From Kofleriaceae bacterium (GTDB taxonomy: Bacteria; Myxococcota_A; Polyangia; Haliangiales; Haliangiaceae): DNA of 9,603 nucleotides. Positions within the stretch are counted from its first letter, which is position 1, and every line of letters begins with the position of its first letter. Both the position numbers and the translations under genes were made by a program. The notes beneath the pieces were generated by a model. That model was not told the DNA's origin. It did not search any database and was given only the letters and a program-made list of their open reading frames with translations. The stretch covers positions 1-9,603 of the forward strand of contig JAESTW010000320.1 of the NCBI GenBank assembly GCA_016763395.1, written 5' to 3'. Positions 1-6,844 of this stretch are shown piece by piece.

Positions 1-1
1 G

Positions 2-535
2 GGAGACGTAGAAGTGAGTGTTCTGCAGCTTGCGATGGCGTACGCTGCTATTGCCAATGGCAGAAAACTCTATGTCCCACTCCTGGTCGATCGGGTTGAA
101 AGCGCGTCCGGCGATGTGGTTGTGCAATACGCATCGCAGTTGCGCCGGACACTGAGCTTATCGCCAGAGGTTATGGATATCGTGAAGCGCGGAATGTGGA
201 AGGTCGTCAACGAAAGTGGTGGTACCGCCTACTCCTACGCCAGAAGTACTAAGTTTGAGTACTCGGGCAAGACTGGGACAGCGCAAGTGAAGTCGATGAG
301 ACGGCGCGATGATGATGCAGATCTTATTGACTGGCACCCGGACAGAGACCACGCTTGGTTTGCCGGATTCGCTCCTTCGCACAAACCAGAAATTGCCTTT
401 GTAGTCTTGCTCGAACACGGAGGCTCAGGTGGAAAGCACGCTGGCCCGGTAGCAAAGGCGATACTGGAATTCTATTTTCGAGACAGAGATATGCACTCGG
501 CCAAGGCTTCTAGCGAGCGAGGAATTGCGCCGTGA
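2..535 (+). CDS. mrdA: Penicillin-binding protein 2, C-terminal part (5' end outside window)
   Basis: This is the C-terminal end of the class B penicillin-binding protein that cross-links peptidoglycan during cell elongation, working in the periplasm with RodA. The frame is open from position 2, so the start lies left of the window; about 177 codons are present. Seen: the helix with VSVLQLAMAYAAIANG, typical of the transpeptidase domain just before its last third, and the KTG active-site box (SGKTGTAQ, codons at 269-277), followed by WFAGFAPSHKPEIAF, the usual strand after KTG in PBP2. The catalytic SxxK and SxN boxes would lie upstream and cannot be checked. The TGA stop at 533-535 overlaps the GTG start of rodA by four bases, so the two are probably translationally coupled. 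The mrdA-rodA order is the common one for this pair and separates it from the division enzyme FtsI, which normally pairs with ftsW. Confidence 0.93.
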   Translation, partial: GDVEVSVLQLAMAYAAIANGRKLYVPLLVDRVESASGDVVVQYASQLRRTLSLSPEVMDIVKRGMWKVVNESGGTAYSYARSTKFEYSGKTGTAQVKSMRRRDDDADLIDWHPDRDHAWFAGFAPSHKPEIAFVVLLEHGGSGGKHAGPVAKAILEFYFRDRDMHSAKASSERGIAP

Positions 536-1674
536 AGCGAAAGAAGCCAGTTACCCTACTCGTCCCCGGGGCACGTGTTGCGCGCAGTCGTCTGAGCAGG
601 CTGCTTATCGATTTCGATTGGGGCTTACTCTTCTTAGTAGTACTGATCTCCAGCATCGGCTTGGCGAACTTATACAGCGCGACCTATGCAACGCCTCACT
701 CGGTAAAGTACGACCAGCAAGTCATTTGGATGTTGCTCGGTTTCACGTGCTACTTCTTCTTTAGCTTCGTCAACTACAAGAACTGGGAACGGTGGACCTG
801 GGCCGGACACATTGCCGTTATCGTGGCGATTTTGGCTGTGCGTTTCTTCTTTGAGGCCGTAAAAGGGTCTCAGCGCTGGATTATGCTCGGCCCAATTCGG
901 ATTCAACCCACCGAGCTTGCGAAACTCGCAGTAATTTTGTCGCTTGCTCGCTTGCTCGCCGACTGGGATGACGAAAAGTTCACCCTAAAAACGATTGCTC
1001 CGTACATTGCCGTATTGTTGCTGCCGATTTTGCTAGTTGCGTGGCAGCCCGATTTGGGCAGTGCCAGTCTTCTCGGACTAATCATCTTGTCCGTGAGTCT
1101 AATGCTGGTGAAAACCCTCTGGCCCATTTTCCTGACAATGTTGGCCGGACTCGTTGTGTTGCCATTGTTTTGGGAAACCATGGAGCCCTATCAACGAGGT
1201 CGCGTGTTGGCATTTCTCGATCCCGGGGCAGATCCGACTGGAGCCGCTTGGCAAACGAGTCAGTCGGTCAAGGCGATAGGCTCGGGACAGATATCCGGCA
1301 AAGGCTACATGGAGGCCACGCAGAACCATTTCAACTTTCTACCAGAGCATTGGACTGACTTCCCCTTTTCGGTGTGGGCTGAGGAGTGGGGCTTTCTCGG
1401 CTCTGCCGGAATGCTATTGGTATTTCTCTTGCTCGTTTTGTGGATTGTAAACGTCGCGCTCAATGCAAAAAACAAGTTCGGCCAAGCCATCTGTCTAGGC
1501 GTTGCCGCGATGGTGTTCTGGCATACGCTCGTAAATATTCTCATGGTGACCGGATGGGCTCCCGTCGTTGGGGTACCACTGCCACTGATTTCCTATGGTG
1601 GCTCCTCTGTTCTCACAATGTTGAGTGGGCTCGGGTTGGTATCTTCGGTTTCTCGACGCCATCGAATCGACTAG
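532..1674 (+). CDS. rodA: RodA, SEDS-family peptidoglycan glycosyltransferase of the elongasome
   Basis: RodA polymerises lipid II into glycan strands during lateral wall growth, in complex with PBP2, in the inner membrane. The 380-residue length fits the family. Seen: a chain of hydrophobic segments from about residue 30 onward; WIMLGPIRIQPTELAK (residues 116-131), the conserved loop with QPTELAK; GSGQISGKGYMEATQ (250-264); FNFLPEHWTDFPFSVWAEE (268-285), whose Asp276 matches the conserved essential aspartate of SEDS proteins; and PLISYGGSS (351-359), the C-terminal SEDS signature. The GTG start at 532 is chosen because it lies in the four-base overlap with the upstream mrdA stop, and the N-terminal basic stretch precedes the first membrane segment. 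The neighbouring PBP2 makes RodA rather than FtsW the right call. Nothing unusual is seen in the key residues. Confidence 0.96.
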   Translation: MKRKKPVTLLVPGARVARSRLSRLLIDFDWGLLFLVVLISSIGLANLYSATYATPHSVKYDQQVIWMLLGFTCYFFFSFVNYKNWERWTWAGHIAVIVAILAVRFFFEAVKGSQRWIMLGPIRIQPTELAKLAVILSLARLLADWDDEKFTLKTIAPYIAVLLLPILLVAWQPDLGSASLLGLIILSVSLMLVKTLWPIFLTMLAGLVVLPLFWETMEPYQRGRVLAFLDPGADPTGAAWQTSQSVKAIGSGQISGKGYMEATQNHFNFLPEHWTDFPFSVWAEEWGFLGSAGMLLVFLLLVLWIVNVALNAKNKFGQAICLGVAAMVFWHTLVNILMVTGWAPVVGVPLPLISYGGSSVLTMLSGLGLVSSVSRRHRID

Positions 1675-1804
1675 GAACCAGCGGCGGGCCCCAGCGGCGG
1701 AATTTTCTCGCGGCTCCGAAAACGCAAAAGCCATCCACGTTGAGCAGATGGCTTGAGTAGGGGCATGGACGCCCAATTTTAGACGTCCAAACAAATTGAC
1801 ACTT
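1675..1804. other. Convergent intergenic region between rodA and trxA
   Basis: This 130-base gap separates the 3' ends of rodA (plus) and trxA (minus). It holds a perfect 8-bp inverted repeat at 1728-1735/1747-1754 (listed separately as a terminator for trxA), a short GGGC/GCCC stem at 1761-1764/1771-1774 followed by AATTTT that could weakly end rodA transcription, and an overlapping 6-bp stem at 1766-1771/1784-1789. No gene is visible here. Confidence 0.6.
1722..1754 (-). terminator. Possible intrinsic terminator of trxA
   Basis: AAGCCATC (1728-1735) and GATGGCTT (1747-1754) form a perfect 8-bp stem with an 11-base loop. Read on the minus strand the stem is followed by TTGCGTTTTC, a broken T-rich run, about 50 bases after the trxA stop. 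On the plus strand no T-run follows, so it suits trxA better than rodA. The T tract is interrupted, so termination strength is uncertain. Confidence 0.4.
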
Positions 1805-2134
1805 CTAGAGGTGTTTTTTGATTTCCGCTTCGATTTTGGATTGGGGAACTGCGCCAACAATTTGTCCAACGACTTCGCCGTCTTTGAAAACCAGAATGGT
1901 TGGTAGTGAGCGGATGCCGTATTTTTGTGGAACTGCCTGGTGGTCGTCCACGTTGAGCTTTCCGAAGGTAACTTTTCCTTTGTACTCGCTTGCGAGAGCT
2001 TCAACAGAGGGAGCGATTTGCTTACATGGGCCGCACCAGCTTGCCCAGAAGTCTACAAGTGCTGGTCCTTCAGCCTTGAGAATATCCGCTTCAAAATTGG
2101 AATCAGTGAGTTCTTTAACATCTTCGCTTGCCAT
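1805..2134 (-). CDS. trxA: Thioredoxin
   Basis: This is a small cytoplasmic disulfide reductase that keeps protein thiols reduced with electrons from thioredoxin reductase. The 109-residue product is the standard length. Seen: DFWASWCGPCKQIAP with the redox pair Cys34 and Cys37 and the preceding Trp33; the buried Asp at 28; the cis-proline loop RSLPT (Pro78) opposite the active site; FKDGEVVGQIVGA near the end, with the conserved glycines. The start at 2134 (ATG of MASEDVKEL) is chosen over a start 12 codons upstream (2170), because the family begins a few residues before the first strand and the extra residues look like untranslated sequence. An AGGA lies only two bases from this ATG, a short spacing. 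The gene diverges from the heme operon and converges on rodA, so it is probably transcribed alone. There is no signal peptide, which argues against a periplasmic TlpA-type protein. Confidence 0.95.
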   Translation of the reverse strand: MASEDVKELTDSNFEADILKAEGPALVDFWASWCGPCKQIAPSVEALASEYKGKVTFGKLNVDDHQAVPQKYGIRSLPTILVFKDGEVVGQIVGAVPQSKIEAEIKKHL

Positions 2135-2289
2135 ATTCCTATTGATAATCACCAGAGCGCCCGCTAGCAAGGGACTGCTTATCTCGAATTCGATTTTTCT
2201 TGCCGGGGGGAGAATTGCGTCAGCGCTAAACTCGTAATATTATGGAAAAGAGCACTTGGTGCTTCCTCTCTAACCGAGATCATATCGAC
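2135..2289. other. Divergent control region between trxA and the heme operon
   Basis: These 155 bases must carry the promoters of trxA (minus) and of the operon starting at 2290 (plus). A plus-strand promoter candidate is listed separately. A 10-base palindrome TCGAATTCGA lies at 2184-2193, a possible but unproven operator. I could not pick a convincing minus-strand promoter for trxA. Confidence 0.5.
2215..2243 (+). promoter_or_regulatory. Candidate sigma-70-type promoter for the small-protein/hemX/hemA/hemC operon
   Basis: TTGCGT (2215-2220) and TATTAT (2238-2243) are separated by 17 bases; TATTAT matches five of six bases of the -10 consensus. Transcription would begin near 2250, leaving a leader of about 40 bases before the ATG at 2290. 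The upstream in-frame ATG at 2242 overlaps the -10 box, so it could not be translated from this promoter. Confidence 0.5.
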
Positions 2290-2628
2290 ATGGCACGACT
2301 CTTTGTTTCACAAGAACGACTCGACGAATGGACTGCTGACGCAAAGGCAACCATGAAGTCCAACCGACTTGAAATTATCGCGACGGGAATGGAAACCGCA
2401 ACGGCAGCGCTCGACGGGCTCGGATTTTCGATGGAGCCTGCCATTCGTTTCGTAAAAGTTTCCGGCGGTGAGGAGGATCCCAATGAACTCTTGGGTTCTG
2501 TAATGACCGAAGACGAACTCGTTGAGATCGGTGCCGACCTGTACATGAGCTCGGTAATTCACGGCGACATTGCCTACGATGTGCAGTGTGGATTCGTGGG
2601 TGTTATCGATCCTGTGTCCGGGGCGTAA
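2290..2628 (+). CDS. Small conserved-looking protein of unknown function, first gene of the heme operon
   Basis: I do not recognise a characterised family. The 112-residue product is soluble, acidic and without signal peptide or membrane segment. It begins MARLFVSQERLDEWTADAK, goes through a variable middle, then has IRFVKVSGGEEDPNELLGSV, TEDELVEIGADLYMSSVIHG and ends DIAYDVQCGFVGVI. A longer reading from ATG 2242 adds 16 residues (MEKSTWCF...), but that ATG sits inside the best promoter -10 box and has no ribosome site, so 2290 is preferred. Ribosome-site evidence is weak for both. Its stop is three bases before the GTG of the HemX-like gene, so it is very likely cotranscribed and coupled with hemX-hemA-hemC. 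From position alone it might bind or regulate one of these proteins; nothing in its sequence proves that. I have a vague impression of similar short proteins in myxobacteria but cannot confirm it. Confidence 0.75.
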   Translation: MARLFVSQERLDEWTADAKATMKSNRLEIIATGMETATAALDGLGFSMEPAIRFVKVSGGEEDPNELLGSVMTEDELVEIGADLYMSSVIHGDIAYDVQCGFVGVIDPVSGA

Positions 2629-2631
2629 GTT

Positions 2632-3447
2632 GTGCCTAATGCGATAGTAACGACGCCGCCATCAGTGGCGTTTTATGTTGCGATATTCGGATATGTATTG
2701 GCGACGGTATTTTACCTAGGCGCTATGAATTCGGCGCGCGAGTGGATGCGTAAAGCTGCGTGGATGACGCTCGTCGCCGCTTTTGTCGCCCACGGTGTTG
2801 ATATCGGCTGGCGAGGTGTAGAAAAGGTTCATCCAGGCACCTCTGTCCGAGAGTCACTGGGCTTTCTCAGTTGGATTGTTGTCGGCGCTTACTTGTATTT
2901 GTCTCGGCGAGACACACTCGTTGTACTCGGAGCTTTTATTGCGCCGCTCTCGCTAATCATTCTCGCTGCCGCTCGTCTTTCGCCGTCCGGTGAGGCCATG
3001 ACTGGGCTCAGTAGCTTGGGCCGAATTCACATCGCCAGTGCCACCGTAGGACTTGCGATATTTTCTCTCGCCACAGCAGTGTCCGTAGTCTATTTGTTGC
3101 AGGAGCGGAACCTCAAAAAGAAGAAATTCGATGGACTCATCTTTAAATCCAGCGCTGCGCTGGAAACCCTGGACACTCTCTCGGCGCGACTGGTTTCCAT
3201 TGGTTTTCCCATCTTCACATTCTCGATGATGCTCGGCGGAGTTTGGGTCGCTCAGTTGCAACAGGGCTGGAACCGAATCGAGTACCCAATTTCTGCGATA
3301 ACTTGGGTGGCCTTTGGCGTACTCATCGCTGGACGGCGCTTGCGCGGGCTACAGGGGCGTCGAGCGGCGCTGGTGACGATTGTTGGATTTTTCTCTGCTC
3401 TGGTCGTGTTGGCGATTTATCTCCTGCGTCGGACAATGGTCGAGTAG
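2632..3447 (+). CDS. hemX: HemX-like integral membrane protein of the CcsA/CcmC (cytochrome c assembly) superfamily
   Basis: The product is 271 residues with about eight hydrophobic helices (roughly 13-32, 42-57, 77-91, 96-114, 132-156, 187-208, 219-234, 247-266), the topology of HemX/CcsA proteins. Family features seen: HGVDIGWRG at 54-62 in the second helix, RIHIASATVG at 131-140 opening the long helix, the basic QERNLKKKKF loop at 157-166, then LDTLSARLVSIGFPIFT and GGVWVAQ before a shortened motif. Proteins that hand heme to cytochrome c carry a tryptophan-rich WGxxWxWDPKE segment here; this one has only QQGWNRIEYP (210-219), so the heme-handling motif is degenerate, as in Bacillus-type HemX. 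HemX in Bacillus lowers the amount of HemA; with hemA starting directly after the stop, a similar role is the best inference. GTG 2632 is used because it follows the previous stop by three bases. A cytochrome c biogenesis (ccsA) annotation by homology would be understandable but less specific. Confidence 0.82.
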   Translation: MPNAIVTTPPSVAFYVAIFGYVLATVFYLGAMNSAREWMRKAAWMTLVAAFVAHGVDIGWRGVEKVHPGTSVRESLGFLSWIVVGAYLYLSRRDTLVVLGAFIAPLSLIILAAARLSPSGEAMTGLSSLGRIHIASATVGLAIFSLATAVSVVYLLQERNLKKKKFDGLIFKSSAALETLDTLSARLVSIGFPIFTFSMMLGGVWVAQLQQGWNRIEYPISAITWVAFGVLIAGRRLRGLQGRRAALVTIVGFFSALVVLAIYLLRRTMVE

Positions 3448-4812
3448 ATGCCCAGCGAAGTCTTAGTAGTGGGCCTTAGCTGGCGAACCGCTCCGGTGAG
3501 TATCCGAGAGAAGCTTGCCTTCCACGACGACGAGTTGTGCGCGAGCCTGCAAACCCTCTTGTCCAACACGATTCTCGAGGAGGCGGTGATTTTATCGACC
3601 TGCAACCGGGTTGAAGTGTATGCCTGTACCTCAAAGAGCGCGCCAGCGTCCGGGGTTTCACAAGCCGCTGCTCTGGTCCGATCCTTTTTAGCCAAGTCCA
3701 GAGGGTTTAAAGCCGAGAAGTTGTCCGAGTACTTGTACGAGCACGTCGAAATGGATGCGGTGTCACACCTCTTCCAAGTAGCCTCGGCCGTCGATTCCAT
3801 GGTTGTGGGAGAATCGCAAATTCTCGGCCAACTAAAGTCTGCGTTTGGTACCGCGTCCCGAGAAGGGGCAATTGGCTCGGTGCTGGGGCGTTGCATGGAG
3901 CGTTCGTTCGGTGTTGCAAAGAGGGTGAGAACAGAAACCGGCATCAGCCGTGGAGCAGCCAACGTATCCTCCGTAGCCGTAGAGTTGGCCAAACGCGTCT
4001 TTGGGGACTTGGCGGGGAAGTCCGTGCTGGTTATCGGAGCCGGGAAAATGAGCGCTTTGGCTGCGCGTCATTTGCGGGCCGATGGCGCTGCTCGTATCTG
4101 CGTAACCAATCGTTCACTGGACAGAGCTGAGCGACTGGCAGCAGAAATCGACGGCATTGCTCGGCCGTGGGAAAACTTAGAACTCGAAATTGCCAACGCA
4201 GACGTAGTGATTTCGTCAACCGGTGCGCGAGAGCCTGTGTTGACCAAGAAGCTCATGAAGCGGGCAATGAAGTTGCGCCGGTACAAGCCGTGTTTCGTTA
4301 TGGACATAGCTGTCCCTAGGGATGTTGAGGCGTCGGTCGGAAAATTGGAGGGTGTCTACCTCTTTGACGTCGATGATTTGGAGAAGCTAGTCTCAGAAAA
4401 TCTCAAAGAGCGAAAAAGTGAGGCGACTGCGGCAACGCATCTCATCAACGCCGAGGTTGCGCTCTTCGAGACTTGGCGTAAGCAACAGCACGTGGTTCCC
4501 ACCATCAGGGCTTTGCGGGAGCACTTTCACCAAGTGGCGCGCACTGAGGTCGAAAGGGCGGTGCAACAGATGGCCAAGCAGGGCACCGAATCAGAGCGAG
4601 AGAACGCGATGCGTAAACTGGCAACGGGAATCGCCAACAAGCTCCTGCACACTCCTATGAACGCGCTTAAAAACACGGATCATACCGAGGAACTCTCACA
4701 GGCTACCCACCAGCTTTTTTCACTGTCCGAATCTGGTAGTGAAGCGGACGACGGCACCACAAAAAACGCGGCACTGAGTAAAGTGTCCGGGCATAAAGTT
4801 CACAAGGAATAA
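3448..4812 (+). CDS. hemA: Glutamyl-tRNA reductase (EC 1.2.1.70)
   Basis: HemA reduces glutamyl-tRNA(Glu) with NADPH to glutamate-1-semialdehyde, the first committed step of C5-route heme synthesis, in the cytoplasm as a V-shaped dimer. The 454-residue product has all three domains. Catalytic domain: VVGLSWRTAPVSIREKLAF at 7-25 and ILSTCNRVEVYA with nucleophile Cys52; His99 in the YEHVEMDAVSHLF stretch; VVGESQILGQLK at 119-130. NADPH domain: VLVIGAGKM (193-201), then VTNRSLDRAERLA and later VVISSTG. C-terminal spinal and dimerisation domain: HVVPTIRALREHF and then NKLLHTPMNALK. A polar tail of about 40 residues after that is longer than usual. The ATG directly abuts the hemX stop (TAG then ATG), implying coupling. 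hemC follows after three bases. Feedback by heme is likely through the neighbouring HemX-like protein, but that is inference. Confidence 0.97.
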   Translation: MPSEVLVVGLSWRTAPVSIREKLAFHDDELCASLQTLLSNTILEEAVILSTCNRVEVYACTSKSAPASGVSQAAALVRSFLAKSRGFKAEKLSEYLYEHVEMDAVSHLFQVASAVDSMVVGESQILGQLKSAFGTASREGAIGSVLGRCMERSFGVAKRVRTETGISRGAANVSSVAVELAKRVFGDLAGKSVLVIGAGKMSALAARHLRADGAARICVTNRSLDRAERLAAEIDGIARPWENLELEIANADVVISSTGAREPVLTKKLMKRAMKLRRYKPCFVMDIAVPRDVEASVGKLEGVYLFDVDDLEKLVSENLKERKSEATAATHLINAEVALFETWRKQQHVVPTIRALREHFHQVARTEVERAVQQMAKQGTESERENAMRKLATGIANKLLHTPMNALKNTDHTEELSQATHQLFSLSESGSEADDGTTKNAALSKVSGHKVHKE

Positions 4813-4815
4813 GGT

Positions 4816-5757
4816 ATGAAAACTCTAACGATTGCAACTCGTGGTTCTAGACTCGCGCTATGGCAAGCTGAACACACGAAGAAGTGTTTGATCGATGCGG
4901 CGGACGGCCCATTGGAAGTCAACCTGCTGGTTCTAAAGACCAAAGGTGACATCATCTTAGATGTCCCGCTCGCCAAAATTGGGGGTAAAGGTCTTTTTGT
5001 TAAGGAAATCGAAGAGGCATTGCTAGATGGCCGCGCCGATATCGCAGTTCACAGCATGAAAGACGTTCCCGGACAACTTGAAGAAGGTTTGCATATGGCG
5101 GCTGTGTCCGAACGCGCCGATCCGAGGGATGCCTTTGTGTCCAACAACTACGCATCTTTTGACGAGTTGCCACAGGGGGCTGTTGTTGGAACCTCTAGCT
5201 TGCGTCGTGGTTGCCAGCTGCTCGCACTGCGTCCGGACTTGAAAATAAAGTCCCTGCGCGGCAACGTACCCACACGTGTTGGTAAGCTCGATGCGGGCGG
5301 CTTCGATGCCATTATCTTGGCGGCCGCCGGACTGGAGCGTCTCGGGTTTGCAGACCGAATTACCGAAAAGTTATCAATAGAACGCAGCCTGCCCGCAGTT
5401 GGGCAGGGCGCTTTGGGCATTGAAACCCGAATAAACGATAACGCCACTACCGAACTTGTCTTCAAGGCGATGAATCATGAGGCCGATGCCAGCCGAATTG
5501 CAGCAGAACGGGCATTTCTTCTCACGTTAGAAGGGGGCTGCCAAGCGCCAATGGCCGGGTATGCTCGATACGAAGGTGAGGAGCTAGTACTCGATGCATT
5601 TGTCGGCAAACCGGACGCTAGCCTCATTTTACGGGCATCTGGGCGAGGTTCACAGGCTACAGCCGAAGCGCTCGGACGCGCAGTAGCAGAGGACTTATTG
5701 AAGCAGGGGGCTGGTCCTATTCTAGAAGCGCTTATTGAAGCGGCAAACTCAAATTGA
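4816..5757 (+). CDS. hemC: Hydroxymethylbilane synthase (porphobilinogen deaminase, EC 2.5.1.61)
   Basis: HemC joins four porphobilinogen molecules into hydroxymethylbilane in the cytoplasm. The 313-residue length equals the family norm. Seen: IATRGSRLALWQAEH (6-20); IGGKGLFVKEIEEALL (55-70); AVHSMKDVP (77-85) with Asp83, the counterpart of the catalytic Asp84 of the E. coli enzyme; GTSSLRRGCQLLALRPDL (125-142) with the substrate-binding arginines; LRGNVPTRVGKLD (147-159); AVGQGALGIE (194-203); and LEGGCQAPMAGYA (238-250) with Cys242, the anchor of the dipyrromethane cofactor. A strong ribosome site AAGGA at 4804-4808 sits seven bases before the ATG. It is the last gene of the heme block; the usual partner hemD (uroporphyrinogen-III synthase) is not in this window, so it must be elsewhere. 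Confidence 0.97.
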   Translation: MKTLTIATRGSRLALWQAEHTKKCLIDAADGPLEVNLLVLKTKGDIILDVPLAKIGGKGLFVKEIEEALLDGRADIAVHSMKDVPGQLEEGLHMAAVSERADPRDAFVSNNYASFDELPQGAVVGTSSLRRGCQLLALRPDLKIKSLRGNVPTRVGKLDAGGFDAIILAAAGLERLGFADRITEKLSIERSLPAVGQGALGIETRINDNATTELVFKAMNHEADASRIAAERAFLLTLEGGCQAPMAGYARYEGEELVLDAFVGKPDASLILRASGRGSQATAEALGRAVAEDLLKQGAGPILEALIEAANSN

Positions 5758-5761
5758 GTTT
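5745..5761 (+). terminator. Weak AT-rich hairpin at the end of hemC
   Basis: AAACTC (5745-5750) and GAGTTT (5756-5761) form a 6-bp stem with a 5-base loop, followed by TAATTAACTT. The hemC stop codon lies within it. The stem is short and AT-rich and the T-run poor, so it may only partly end the heme transcript before the next promoter. Confidence 0.3.
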
Positions 5762-5764
5762 TAA

Positions 5765-5794
5765 TTAACTTCTGGGTCAGAGTCCCGCTACAAT
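5765..5794 (+). promoter_or_regulatory. Candidate promoter for the lipoprotein/LysM pair
   Basis: TTAACT (5765-5770) and TACAAT (5789-5794) are spaced by 18 bases; TACAAT matches five of six -10 consensus bases. Six bases separate the -10 box from the GTG at 5801, so the predicted transcript would begin at or next to the start codon, and no Shine-Dalgarno sequence is present in TTTATCG before it. Confidence 0.5.
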
Positions 5795-5800
5795 TTATCG

Positions 5801-6838
5801 GTGGAACAGCGAACACTACGACTCACCCTATTGGGCTTGCTCTTTACAGCATGCGCCGGCCAGAACTCTGGGCTGGTGAAGCAGAACGACAAGCTCGCTG
5901 TAGAGTTAGAAGAACTGAGACTCGACGCTCGTCGCGAACGAGTACGAGTGCGGGATTTGGAAAAACGGTTGGCCCTAGCCAGGGCCAAAGACGTGACTGC
6001 GAGAAATTCTCAGACGGTGCAAAGCGAGAGGCCCAACCTTCCAGTAGAAGTGCGAGTCGCAGCGCAGGTCCAGTCTTCAGTAGAGGTTCGAGCCCCAGCA
6101 ACATTGCAATCGGAAACCGAGTTGCCTGATGACTACCAGATCATGGGACTGGACAGCGATGGCGTAGAGATTGTTTACGTTGGCGAAGCAGCCAGCGATA
6201 CAGTGGTCAAGATGCCCCGGCAAATCTTCCAGGATTATCCGTCAGGCGATGGCGTCTATGGCGCCAATTCTCCTCCACGTCCGTCGCTGCGCACTTCTCG
6301 TTTGCCCTCGCGGGCAGGACTTGCCAAAGCCTTGCCGCCAATCCCCCAGGCCGGCGAAAGACTCCCGGTTCAAAGTGGAGCAGTGCCCACGATCGCCAGC
6401 CAACTTCGCCAAGCTCGTCCGAGCCCGACTACCTTTACTACCAGGCGTCCGAAAAACTTTGGAGATCCTCGAGCTGAGTATCGTAGATACTACGAGGCAC
6501 TGCGAGCGGGAAATCACTCGTACGCAGTCACCGGATTTCGAAACTTTGTCGAGCGCTTTCCGCTCCATGACTTTGCTGACAACGCCCAGTACTGGCTAGG
6601 CGAAGCGTTCTACGACCAAAAACGGTACCAAAGTGCTCTGGCGGAATTCCGCAAGGTTGTCGATAACCATCCCCAGGGCAACAAGGTTCCCGATGCTCTT
6701 CTAAAATTGGGCTATTGCTACTACCAAACCGGTGCAACCGATGATGCAAAGCAAGTTTGGCAACAGGTTCTCCGTGTGTACCCCAAAAGTAATCCAGCCA
6801 ATCTAGCCCGGACAAAACTCGCGGAAATTGAGGAATAA
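5801..6838 (+). CDS. Envelope lipoprotein with coiled coil and C-terminal TPRs (YbgF/CpoB-like)
   Basis: The 345-residue product starts with a short lipoprotein signal, RLTLLGLLFTAC, so Cys18 is the likely lipidated residue (the -3 position is Phe, slightly off the usual Leu). Residues about 25-63 (VKQNDKLAVELEELRLD and onward) are charged heptad sequence, a likely coiled coil. Residues 64-220 are low in order, Pro/Arg-rich, apart from GVEIVYVGEAASD at 121-133. Residues 223-345 carry three TPR units: AEYRRYYEALRAGNHSYAV, then DNAQYWLGEAFYDQKRYQSA (260-279), then PDALLKLGYCYYQTGATDDA (297-316). This C-terminal layout is that of YbgF/CpoB, which links peptidoglycan synthesis to Tol-Pal. No tol or pal gene is nearby; the partner here is the LysM gene starting seven bases downstream. 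The GTG start is the only one that keeps the signal peptide, since a TAA lies at 5762-5764 with no start codon between. Exact role unknown. Confidence 0.85.
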   Translation: MEQRTLRLTLLGLLFTACAGQNSGLVKQNDKLAVELEELRLDARRERVRVRDLEKRLALARAKDVTARNSQTVQSERPNLPVEVRVAAQVQSSVEVRAPATLQSETELPDDYQIMGLDSDGVEIVYVGEAASDTVVKMPRQIFQDYPSGDGVYGANSPPRPSLRTSRLPSRAGLAKALPPIPQAGERLPVQSGAVPTIASQLRQARPSPTTFTTRRPKNFGDPRAEYRRYYEALRAGNHSYAVTGFRNFVERFPLHDFADNAQYWLGEAFYDQKRYQSALAEFRKVVDNHPQGNKVPDALLKLGYCYYQTGATDDAKQVWQQVLRVYPKSNPANLARTKLAEIEE

Positions 6839-6844
6839 CAAGAT

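Noticed and set aside
1495..2004. A 169-codon minus-strand open frame covering the rodA 3' end and part of trxA
   Set aside because: It lies out of frame across two well-supported genes and reads as Ser/Thr/Lys-rich shadow with no domain pattern.
1818..2237. A 139-codon plus-strand open frame opposite trxA
   Set aside because: Thioredoxin on the minus strand has intact WCGPC and cis-proline motifs; the plus frame is the mirror of its codon bias.
3417..3992. A 191-codon minus-strand open frame opposite the 5' part of hemA
   Set aside because: hemA is certain in this stretch from its catalytic motifs; the opposite frame has no recognisable features.
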